DNA of 64,000 nucleotides from positions 372,001 to 436,000 of the forward strand of contig NZ_AHCD03000027.1 in NCBI RefSeq assembly GCF_000238295.3. The letters run 5' to 3'. This document shows positions 26,743 to 33,762 of the stretch, one piece after another. Each line of letters starts with the position of its first letter. Positions within the stretch are counted from its first letter, which is position 1. Origin of the DNA: Pseudoalteromonas rubra. Its GTDB lineage: Bacteria > Pseudomonadota > Gammaproteobacteria > Enterobacterales > Alteromonadaceae. The notes below the pieces were generated by a model. The model did no database searches and had not been told where the DNA came from. It was given only the letters and a program-made list of their open reading frames with translations. A program made the position numbers and the translations under genes.

Positions 26743-28017
26743 GGTTGAATGGACATCCACCCGAAACTGGCGTACGTAAGGTACGCCGTCTACCTTTAGA
26801 TAATACTCAATGGATTGAGGATGATAGATTATGCCAATGGCAAGGAAGAGACAGGTCAGCTTATCAGATACAAAATACTACCACTGCATATCCCGGTGTG
26901 TTCGCCGGGCATTTCTGTGCGGTAAAGACCGCGTCACGGGCAAGTCTTATGAACATCGGCGAGACTGGGTTGAGGAAAAATTGCTGACCCTTGCAAAGGT
27001 GTTTTGCATTGATGTCTGTGGCTATGCGGTTATGAGCAATCATACGCATATTGTGTTGTATGTGGACAATAAGAAAGCACAAAGGTTATCAGATAAAGCG
27101 ATAGTGCTTCGCTGGCATAAGTTGTTTAAGGGCAACTGGTTGACGCACAAGTTCATTGGTGGTGATGAGCTGAGCGCATCCGAGTATAGTATGCTGGCAG
27201 CTGATATTGCTGAATTCAGAATACGCCTTGCGAGCATCAGCTGGTTCATGCGGGTGCTTAATGAAGATATTGCCCGCAAAGCTAATAAAGAAGATGGGTG
27301 CACAGGTCGATTTTGGGAAGGGCGATTTAAGTCACAGGCCTTACTGGATGAAGCAGCACTGGCAGCGTGCCTGGCTTATGTTGACCTGAACCTAATCAGA
27401 GCCAAGTTAGCTGAGACACCGGAAACGTCAGACTACACCAGCATTAAAAAACGTATTGATTATGCACGGCAAGGAAAGCAACCTAAGAGCTTACTGCGCT
27501 TTGCAGGTAACCCAAGAAAACACATGCCCAAAGGACTGCCCTTTGAGCTGACCTATTACATACAGCTAGTTGAATTAACAGGCCGATGCATGCGTGCAGA
27601 TAATCGGGGTTATATCAGCGATAGCCAGCCATTGCTGACACGGTTGCAAATAGAGCCAGACAATTGGCTCAAGCTCACTACGCAATTTACGAAGGTCTTC
27701 CATGGCGCTGTGGGGCGAAAGCAAGCGATGACAGATTACTGCGAGCATCTTCACAAAAGGCGACGTGCCAACTTGACTCAGTGCGAGCGGTTACTGGGTT
27801 AACACCTTTCCGTAAGTACCATTTCGATGTATCTAAGTTGAGGCTGGATGCGCACTCATATTGTCCAAATCTGATTATTTTCTAGAATTTCGTGCTTAAA
27901 CATACGACTTTAATTGCTCAGAGCTTATAGGAAGCGCAGTATTTGATATTCTTGCATTTCGACTTTGAAACTGCCGTGATAACTTAAAAGGTGATACGGG
28001 TGGGTGTCACTTAAAAA
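26743..28017 (+). mobile_element. Complete Y1/REP-associated transposase element B
   Basis: Same architecture as element A: left end GGTTGAATGGACATCCACCC, leader hairpin GGCGTAC-gtaag-GTACGCC, transposase, and a tail ending GGGTGGGTGTCACTTAAAAA. It is inserted in a lipoprotein gene fragment. Confidence 0.75.
26831..27802 (+). CDS. Y1 (IS200-like/RAYT) transposase, copy B
   Basis: A 323-residue protein very similar to copy A throughout, with scattered substitutions (for example [11 protein letters not shown] start, YVDNKKAQ, VDLNLIRAKLAE). The GYAVMSNHTHIVLYVD motif and the LAYVDLN tyrosine are kept, so it may be active. The AYVDLNPIRA proline, common in the family, is leucine here. It uses the same 88-bp leader between element end and ATG as copy A. 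Confidence 0.85.
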   Translation: MPMARKRQVSLSDTKYYHCISRCVRRAFLCGKDRVTGKSYEHRRDWVEEKLLTLAKVFCIDVCGYAVMSNHTHIVLYVDNKKAQRLSDKAIVLRWHKLFKGNWLTHKFIGGDELSASEYSMLAADIAEFRIRLASISWFMRVLNEDIARKANKEDGCTGRFWEGRFKSQALLDEAALAACLAYVDLNLIRAKLAETPETSDYTSIKKRIDYARQGKQPKSLLRFAGNPRKHMPKGLPFELTYYIQLVELTGRCMRADNRGYISDSQPLLTRLQIEPDNWLKLTTQFTKVFHGAVGRKQAMTDYCEHLHKRRRANLTQCERLLG

Positions 28018-28112
28018 GAGGCCTTTAGAAAAGAACCAAACAACGTAACGTCTCAAACTAGAAAGAAAAACAGCGATCCCCAGTAGCCAATCCTCTCAAG
28101 TCTCCACACATT

Positions 28113-28140
28113 AAAAAACCCGGTCATTAGGCCGGGCTTT
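28113..28140 (+). terminator. Possible rho-independent terminator
   Basis: AAAAAACCCGG-tcattagg-CCGGGCTTT: a 5-bp GC stem extended by A/T pairs, with a short T tract. Confidence 0.5.
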
Positions 28141-28281
28141 GATAACTCATAGATATCAATATCGTTTTGGTTTAATCGCGCGTAATATGAATTCCGGGTG
28201 TTGTAAGGTTTTACCGGGCAAACAACTCAGGGCGTCTATATACGCCACTTAAAATCAAAAAAGACTAAAAGGATTTACGTT

Positions 28282-28701
28282 GTGCTAAGGCTAATATTGT
28301 TTTCAAGTATAGTATTTATTTCTATGATGCTTTTCTTTCCTAGAATACATCCTCCTTTAGCCATGAGTGAGGAAGAGCAAGAAGCAAGAAGAGTAATTGA
28401 CTCTGTCGAGATAGCTTCTGCTATATACGAAAAGCATTATGGGAAGTTTCCGTCAAGAAATATAATACTCAACAAACTTCATAAAACTGATGAAGTATCG
28501 GGAGAGTGGAGAGGTCCCTATCTCAGCCAAAAAGTACCGAGTTCAGACCCTTGGGGTCATGCTTGGGTGTTTTCCCCAAGTGGCAGTTGCAATCACATTG
28601 GGGAGCTACATTCTTTCTATTCTGTTGGGCCGAATGGAGTAGATGAATGCAAAAGTGGTGATGATATATTTAGTAGACAGGAAGACAGAAACATTAAATA
28701 G
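28282..28701 (+). CDS. GspG-like membrane-anchored protein (orphan immunity candidate)
   Basis: A 139-residue protein with a GTG start, preceded by AAAAGGA at good spacing. It has an N-terminal hydrophobic anchor (LRLILFSSIVFISMMLFF) and a periplasmic domain with SSDPWGHAWVF, then ELHSFYSVGPNGVDECKSGDD, the calcium-loop signature of the GspG pseudopilin C-terminus. It is a distant paralogue of 23094-23471 (both end VDECKSGDD or IDECKSGDD) and also lacks a prepilin cleavage motif. There is no adjacent toxin, so it is probably an orphan immunity gene. An exact 5'-truncated duplicate lies at 29809-30120. Confidence 0.7.
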   Translation: MLRLILFSSIVFISMMLFFPRIHPPLAMSEEEQEARRVIDSVEIASAIYEKHYGKFPSRNIILNKLHKTDEVSGEWRGPYLSQKVPSSDPWGHAWVFSPSGSCNHIGELHSFYSVGPNGVDECKSGDDIFSRQEDRNIK

Positions 28702-28758
28702 TGTATTTTGAGATTTATTCGTTTGCATTGCCACCTACAACAGTTCAGCGAATATAAA

Positions 28759-28779
28759 GGTGGGTGTCACTCAAAAAAG
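28759..28779 (+). repeat. Cassette junction repeat J4
   Basis: GGTGGGTGTCACTCAAAAAA, directly upstream of the RBS of the truncated lipoprotein gene. The duplicate is at 30178-30198. Confidence 0.7.
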
Positions 28780-28787
28780 AGGTGGGA

Positions 28788-29143
28788 ATGAAAAAAGCTG
28801 TGCTGTTTATCGCTATGTTCATAGTAAGTTGCGCTAGAGCTCCCAGTGTTTCAAATGTTGTATGGCCTATTTCACCAGAAAAAGAGGCTGTACTACTTAT
28901 CATCGCATCTGAGCGAGCCTATGTTGCTCCTTCCGAGCATTATCAAATATGGTTCAGGCACGGTGAGCCGAAAAGTTTATTTTTTGGTAGATGCATATAT
29001 TTTTATATTAATGACACAAATACCGAGATGTATCTCAAATTTAGAGGTATGAGCGATGACTTCCCAACGACTTCTTTCATTTTGAGCCATCTTGAACCAG
29101 GTAGAACGTATTTCTATGAAAGAGATTTGATTGCTTCTCGTGA
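28788..29143 (+). pseudogene. MKKAV lipoprotein gene, 3' end removed by element insertion
   Basis: The start (MKKAVLFIAMFIVSCARAPS) and the first ~118 codons are identical to 30207-30635. At CTTCTCGTGA the left end of a transposase element takes over, so the last ~24 residues are lost. GAGGTGGG before the ATG is the RBS. Confidence 0.8.
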
Positions 29144-29567
29144 GGAGCGGTTGAATGGACATCCACCCGAAACTGGCGTACGTAAGGTACGCCGTCTACC
29201 TTTAGATAATACTCAATGGATTGAGGATGATAGATTATGCCAATGGCAAGGAAGAGACAGGTCAGCTTATCAGATACAAAATACTACCACTGCATATCCC
29301 GGTGTGTTCGCCGGGCATTTCTGTGCGGTAAAGACCGCGTCACGGGCAAGTCTTATGAACATCGGCGAGACTGGGTTGAGGAAAAATTGCTGACCCTTGC
29401 GAAGGTGTTTTGCATTGATGTGTGTGGCTATGCGGTTATGAGCAATCATACGCATATCGTGTTGTATGTGGATGATAAGAAAGCACAAAGGTTATCAGAT
29501 AAAGCAATAGTGCTTCGCTGGCATAAGCTGTTCAAAGGTAGCTGGCTGACGCACAAGTTCATTAAAG
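29144..29567 (+). mobile_element. Truncated transposase element C (nested)
   Basis: Left end GGAGCGGTTGAATGGACATC, leader hairpin, then transposase codons from 29237 to about residue 110 (SWLTHKFI). It is interrupted at about 29568 by the left end of element D (GTTACATGGACACCCACCC). The remaining frame runs into element D and stops at 29629. Confidence 0.75.
29237..29567 (+). pseudogene. Y1 transposase, 3'-truncated copy C
   Basis: About 110 residues identical or nearly so to the N-terminus of copies A and B, including GYAVMSNHTHIVLYVD. The catalytic tyrosine region is missing, so the protein cannot be active. Confidence 0.8.
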
Positions 29568-29808
29568 TAGTTACATGGACACCCACCCTAAAGTGGCGTA
29601 CGGAATGTACGCCGTCTACCTTTAGGTAATGCTCAATGGATTGAGGATGCTAGATTATGCCAATGGCAAGGAAGAAGCAGGTCAGCTTATCAGACACTAA
29701 GTACTACCACTGCATATCCCGGTGTGTTCGCCGGGCATTTCTGTGCGGCAACGACCGCGTTACGGGCAAGTCTTATGAACATCGGCGAGACTGGGTTGAG
29801 GAAAAATT
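29568..29808 (+). mobile_element. Truncated transposase element D
   Basis: Left end GTTACATGGACACCCACCC with a variant hairpin GGCGTAC-ggaat-GTACGCC, then a transposase ATG at 29657 and about 50 codons ([20 protein letters not shown] ... RRDWVEEKL). The frame ends at the junction with the duplicated GspG-like gene fragment at 29809. Confidence 0.75.
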
Positions 29809-30120
29809 AGAGTAATTGACTCTGTCGAGATAGCTTCTGCTATATACGAAAAGCATTATGGGAAGTTTCCGTCAAGAAATATAATACTCAACAAACTTCA
29901 TAAAACTGATGAAGTATCGGGAGAGTGGAGAGGTCCCTATCTCAGCCAAAAAGTACCGAGTTCAGACCCTTGGGGTCATGCTTGGGTGTTTTCCCCAAGT
30001 GGCAGTTGCAATCACATTGGGGAGCTACATTCTTTCTATTCTGTTGGGCCGAATGGAGTAGATGAATGCAAAAGTGGTGATGATATATTTAGTAGACAGG
30101 AAGACAGAAACATTAAATAG
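29809..30120 (+). pseudogene. 5'-truncated duplicate of the GspG-like gene
   Basis: It matches 28390-28701 base for base by eye at a 1419-bp offset. The membrane anchor and start are missing; sequence joins directly to transposase element D. The stop is retained. Confidence 0.85.
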
Positions 30121-30177
30121 TGTATTTTGAGATTTATTCGTTTGCATTGCCACCTACAACAGTTCAGCGAATATAAA

Positions 30178-30198
30178 GGTGGGTGTCACTCAAAAAAG
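30178..30198 (+). repeat. Cassette junction repeat J5
   Basis: GGTGGGTGTCACTCAAAAAA upstream of the intact lipoprotein gene, part of the 1419-bp-offset duplication of J4. Confidence 0.7.
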
Positions 30199-30206
30199 AG
30201 GTGGGA

Positions 30207-30635
30207 ATGAAAAAAGCTGTGCTGTTTATCGCTATGTTCATAGTAAGTTGCGCTAGAGCTCCCAGTGTTTCAAATGTTGTATGGCCTATTTCACCAGAAA
30301 AAGAGGCTGTACTACTTATCATCGCATCTGAGCGAGCCTATGTTGCTCCTTCCGAGCATTATCAAATATGGTTCAGGCACGGTGAGCCGAAAAGTTTATT
30401 TTTTGGTAGATGCATATATTTTTATATTAATGACACAAATACCGAGATGTATCTCAAATTTAGAGGTATGAGCGATGACTTCCCAACGACTTCTTTCATT
30501 TTGAGCCATCTTGAACCAGGTAGAACGTATTTCTATGAAAGAGATTTGATTGCTTCTCGTGATGCCAGTAAGGAAATTTTTATTGAGTCTACAAAAGAAG
30601 CTGTCACTGAGGCTTGTAATCGATTGGGATTTTAA
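30207..30635 (+). CDS. Intact small lipoprotein (candidate orphan immunity protein)
   Basis: 142 residues from the ATG at 30207, chosen because GAGGTGGG precedes it. The signal MKKAVLFIAMFIVSCARAPS has a lipobox-like IVSC, giving a mature lipoprotein with Cys15. The mature part is mixed alpha/beta with a long acidic C-terminus (ASKEIFIESTKEAVTEACNR). The function is not recognised. Three damaged copies lie at 26287, 26642 and 28788. Its setting between junction repeats, next to other immunity-like genes, suggests protection against an RHS toxin acting in the periplasm or envelope. Confidence 0.7.
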   Translation: MKKAVLFIAMFIVSCARAPSVSNVVWPISPEKEAVLLIIASERAYVAPSEHYQIWFRHGEPKSLFFGRCIYFYINDTNTEMYLKFRGMSDDFPTTSFILSHLEPGRTYFYERDLIASRDASKEIFIESTKEAVTEACNRLGF

Positions 30636-30687
30636 GAGTTCAAGTTAAATTAAAGAGATAAGTACGAAGTCACAGTAGTGACTTTTA

Positions 30688-30791
30688 TGCTCAGAGCTAA
30701 TAGGAAGCGCAGCAGTCAATCGTCTAGCATTTCGGCTTTGAAGCTGTCCACTATGGTCTTACGGACAAATGGGTAGGTGTCACTTAAAAAG
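30688..30791 (+). repeat. Cassette junction repeat J6
   Basis: TGCTCAGAGCTAATAGGAAG, then CATTTCGGCTTTGAAGCTGT, then GGGTAGGTGTCACTTAAAAA. It has the same blocks as the tails of elements A and B but follows a lipoprotein gene, not a transposase. Confidence 0.75.
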
Positions 30792-30818
30792 TTTCGTTAG
30801 TCGAGAGGTTAAATACAA

Positions 30819-31148
30819 ATGAAGAGAGTTTTTTTATTTGCCTTTATTAATTTATCGGCGTGTGGAGATCCTGTACCCCAAGAGGTACTGAATGATTATT
30901 ACTTATCATCTACTAACTCGAGCAATACTTATATTACAAAGGGAGCTAGTATCGTGATAAGGTCTGATGTCGTTTATACAGAAATAAAGGGTGACTTTAT
31001 TATTGGAAAAAGGGTTCTTTCTAATTATCCAGATCATAATGATAGAAACGAAGATGAACTAGGTTACTTTTATATAAATACAAATACTGGAGAAGTAAAA
31101 CTAGGCTTGGAAGAAGAGGACTTGAAGTTTATCGAACAAGTAAGGTAA
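30819..31148 (+). CDS. Small lipoprotein (candidate immunity protein)
   Basis: A 109-residue protein with signal MKRVFLFAFINLSACGDP and a good lipobox (LSAC, Cys15). The mature domain is rich in beta strands (YITKGASIVIRSDVVYTEIK) followed by an acidic segment (DHNDRNEDELGYFYINTNTG). The pattern recalls DUF3997-like small lipoproteins, which is tentative. It follows junction repeat J6 and ends before a strong terminator. Confidence 0.7.
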   Translation: MKRVFLFAFINLSACGDPVPQEVLNDYYLSSTNSSNTYITKGASIVIRSDVVYTEIKGDFIIGKRVLSNYPDHNDRNEDELGYFYINTNTGEVKLGLEEEDLKFIEQVR

Positions 31149-31181
31149 CTCAAGATCTTAATGTGATATCTATTCCAAATT

Positions 31182-31204
31182 GGCGCTCTTTGAGCGCCTT
31201 TTTT
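31182..31204 (+). terminator. Rho-independent terminator
   Basis: GGCGCTC-ttt-GAGCGCC followed by TTTTTT, 33 bp after the 109-aa lipoprotein gene. Confidence 0.9.
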
Positions 31205-31290
31205 ATGCAATCACGTCAGCGCGGTGTACATAAACACTGGCATGCAAAACTGGCTAGCAGAGGGGGGCATTGGGGCCCAGGCTGTTTCAG

Positions 31291-31414
31291 ATATATGGAC
31301 GTGCCAGCGATGTTAAGCGAGCAGGCCTTGCGGATAGCGAATTTTCGTTATCCTGTTTGTTATGTTACCTGTTTGGTCCAGTCCGCTGTAAATGTGTTGC
31401 TCAGACCTATATCA
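31291..31414 (+). repeat. Right flanking repeat of the rearranged zone (copy B)
   Basis: A diverged direct repeat of 23489-23628 (see that entry), starting ATATATGGACGTGCCAGCGA. Confidence 0.75.
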
Positions 31415-31419
31415 GCAAA

Positions 31420-31561
31420 AGAAAACGCGACCCCTTCCCTAAACAGGCGCACGGAAGATACGCTGTCTACTTTTAAGTCATATCCAACGGGTTGAGTATG
31501 ATAGATTATGCCGACGAGAAGGAAGAAACAGGCCAGCTTATCAGCTACCAAGCACTATTAA
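31420..31561 (+). mobile_element. Degenerate transposase-element left end with 17 codons
   Basis: A decayed leader (GGCGCACGGAAGATACGCTG in place of the GGCGTACG...GTACGCCG hairpin), then an ATG at 31508 with MPTRRKKQASLSATKHY and a stop. This is the most diverged and probably oldest remnant, right of flanking copy B. Confidence 0.7.
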
Positions 31562-31588
31562 TCTAGCCTTGCTAAACTTGAACAGGCA

Positions 31589-31894
31589 TTAATTCTGATA
31601 CATGGCATTCACCATACAAGTGGTTTCATCTATTTGCAGTGAAACACTTTTACCTTGCGCTTTGGCAGATAATAGTAACGAAAACTCCTCGTTGAATGAA
31701 ACTCTATTTCTATTCAGGCAAAACCGGTTTGGCCAGGTTGGATAGCATGTGCATTCGGTCTTTGTAGAGCCTTCCAAGCCAATAGAAATTGTTTTGCCAT
31801 CATAGCCTATTGCTATCATTTCAACTTTACCACTGTGCCAATCTGCGTAAGCAAAACAGGGCAAAAGTAGAAATAGGTAAAAGTATTTTTTCAT
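31589..31894 (-). CDS. Small periplasmic protein
   Basis: 101 residues with a signal peptide (MKKYFYLFLLLPCFAYA, cleavage after AYA) and a small beta-rich mature domain with four cysteines (TECTCYPTWPNRFCLNRNRV and TTCMVN). The RBS is AAGGAGAC before the ATG. The family is not recognised. It lies just outside the right flanking repeat on the opposite strand, with conserved-looking composition. Confidence 0.65.
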   Translation of the reverse strand: MKKYFYLFLLLPCFAYADWHSGKVEMIAIGYDGKTISIGLEGSTKTECTCYPTWPNRFCLNRNRVSFNEEFSLLLSAKAQGKSVSLQIDETTCMVNAMYQN

Positions 31895-32030
31895 GTGTGG
31901 TGTCTCCTTGAGACTATACAGGTATAGATAATTATTTTAAGTCTATATTATACTCAATTTAATGTTGATAAGCCGTGAACTGAGCGTCAATTTGGCCATA
32001 TATCAGAAAAAGACTAACCTGTGACAGCGT

Positions 32031-32288
32031 ATGGAACAGATTGAGATTTTTGAGATCCCCAGCCCTTGCCGTGGTATTTGTGAGGTGAATAATCGGGGTT
32101 ATTGCAAAGGGTGTTTTCGCAGCCGCGATGAACGCTTTCATTGGCATGCGCTGAGTGAGCAGCAAAAGCGTAAGGTGATTGAGTTATGCGCGCAACGTCA
32201 AAAGCGTGTGATGGCCGCGAAAAAGCGCAGCGCAGAGGCCCAGTCAGCGGACGCTCAGCAACCAGGAGATCAGGAAGATTTATTTTAA
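32031..32288 (+). CDS. DUF1289 family protein
   Basis: 85 residues. SPCRGICEVNNRGYCKGCFR (about 11-30) is the DUF1289 signature with its four-cysteine metal-binding pattern, and DERFHWHALSEQQKRKVIE completes the domain. The C-terminus is charged and low-complexity. Function unknown; widespread in proteobacteria. It converges with the next gene, the two overlapping by 4 bp at their stops. Confidence 0.85.
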   Translation: MEQIEIFEIPSPCRGICEVNNRGYCKGCFRSRDERFHWHALSEQQKRKVIELCAQRQKRVMAAKKRSAEAQSADAQQPGDQEDLF

Positions 32289-32968
32289 ATCTGGTATTTT
32301 GCTTTGAGCATGGCCACAGTGCCCTTTTCCGCCAGGGTATGCAGTGCTTCTTCAAGACGGGGGATCAGGGCCTTGTGCTTAATGTGTAAATAATGATAAG
32401 TCTCAATGGTCAGCAACGTATCAATTTTAAATGAGTCCAGATCCATATCCGCCAGATGTTCTCGTAAGTGAAAGTCGACCACTAACGCTGCCTGTACTTT
32501 TCCCTGGGTAACCAGATTGAGCTGAGTGATATTGTTTTTTACCTCAATTAGCTGGCCATTGAAAGGCGCGCTATCCAGGTACTGGTTTGAAACCAGATAA
32601 CCGCTTTGAATAACCAGTGAGTCGAGCTGCTCAAAGGTACAACTTAAACAGCGACTGAGTAACTGCAAGTTAAAAGTATACAGAGGAAAGCGTACCTGGA
32701 GTAAATTTGGGTAGGCCTGAGTCACGCCATGGATCCGTCCGAGTTGTCCGTCCAGAGCACCATTATTGGCAGCGATAAGGGCACTTTGGCGATTAAAATC
32801 AACAACCTCTAACTTATAACCAAGCTGTTGATAAGCGGTTTGCAATAACTCAATCACGTATCTCGCCTGAGGGGTGTCCGCAGGGCGATTAAAGTACAGT
32901 GTGCGGTTATCTGTTGCGACGCTGTGTGCACTCAGGCAGCATAACAATAACAAACTAAAAATTCGCAA
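32285..32968 (-). CDS. Periplasmic solute-binding-like protein
   Basis: 227 residues with a TTG start preceded by AGGGAGA, the only start that retains the signal peptide (MRIFSLLLLCCLSAHSVA). The mature part matches the small SBP_bac_3-like proteins frequent in Shewanella and Pseudoalteromonas: RPADTPQARYVIELLQTAYQ, a DGQLGR segment, and a C-terminal AEKGTVAMLKAKYQ. These usually occur without transporter genes, as here, and probably act as sensors or orphan binding proteins. Ligand unknown. Two cysteines (CLSC) may form a disulfide. Confidence 0.75.
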   Translation of the reverse strand: MRIFSLLLLCCLSAHSVATDNRTLYFNRPADTPQARYVIELLQTAYQQLGYKLEVVDFNRQSALIAANNGALDGQLGRIHGVTQAYPNLLQVRFPLYTFNLQLLSRCLSCTFEQLDSLVIQSGYLVSNQYLDSAPFNGQLIEVKNNITQLNLVTQGKVQAALVVDFHLREHLADMDLDSFKIDTLLTIETYHYLHIKHKALIPRLEEALHTLAEKGTVAMLKAKYQI

Positions 32969-33125
32969 TGGTTCTCCCTATAAAAATCGACCCCACTTAT
33001 TTTAGCAGTGGCGCTGCGGCACAAAGTAGCACGTTGGTAACATGCGTTGAGCATGCATATGAACGGATACACCTTAGCGTAATTATGATACACTTTTTAC
33101 AGAGATTGCTGTAACCAAATTTACT

Positions 33126-33329
33126 ATGAGCTATAACCTGTGTAATTTATCGAGACAAGATAAATATCAAATTCAATTAGAGTACGAAGCGTCTTTTTGG
33201 GCTTATCAAATCAAACGCGGTAAGAATAGCCGTGAGGCCATTTATGATGCGATTAATCAGCGCCCTCTGTCAGAGCAGGCGATGTTAAAAGAAAAATTCG
33301 AATTTTATCTGGGGCTGATGCTGGCATAG
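33126..33329 (+). CDS. Small hypothetical protein, first gene of a three-gene operon
   Basis: 67 residues (MSYNLCNLSRQDKYQIQLEY...). Mostly helical and charged, with no signal or membrane segment. The family is not recognised. It ends 2 bp before the GNAT gene, which is 8 bp before the propeller-EAL gene, so the three are probably cotranscribed. Confidence 0.7.
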   Translation: MSYNLCNLSRQDKYQIQLEYEASFWAYQIKRGKNSREAIYDAINQRPLSEQAMLKEKFEFYLGLMLA

Positions 33330-33331
33330 CC

Positions 33332-33754
33332 ATGAAAGTAGTTGCTCAGGTATTACCGGCCATTCAAACGCCCCTGGTGAATAAGTTTTATCAAGCTCAC
33401 AAAGCCCGGGGGAAGGCGACGCGCCAGGATCAGAACTGGGTGCTTAAAGGCCCGGATATCGTTGCAGCGTGCAGAGTGCAACAGGTCACAGGGCATTGTT
33501 TTTTGTCTACGGTACTGGTTGCGCCTGAGCAACGAGGCAAAGGGTTTGCAAAAGCCCTTTTGAATGCCGTACTGGTGCAACAACAGGCTCCTCTGTACAC
33601 CTTTGCTTATCACCATTTGAGTGGGTTTTACGCAGGCCTGGGCTTTGCGGCGATTGACCCATCGGCACTGCCTCAGGGACTGGCAGACAAGTATCATACC
33701 TATGTTGCACAAGGTCGGCAGATCCTGGCAATGCAATGTATTAACCCTGAGTAG
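33332..33754 (+). CDS. GNAT-family N-acetyltransferase
   Basis: 140 residues. LSTVLVAPEQRGKGFAKALL (about 54-73) is the acetyl-CoA pyrophosphate-binding motif A (R/Q-x-x-G-x-G/A), and YAFAYHHLSGFYAGLGF is the C-terminal motif B. The substrate cannot be told. Length is typical of a single GNAT domain. Second gene of the operon. Confidence 0.85.
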   Translation: MKVVAQVLPAIQTPLVNKFYQAHKARGKATRQDQNWVLKGPDIVAACRVQQVTGHCFLSTVLVAPEQRGKGFAKALLNAVLVQQQAPLYTFAYHHLSGFYAGLGFAAIDPSALPQGLADKYHTYVAQGRQILAMQCINPE

Positions 33755-33762
33755 AATCGACT

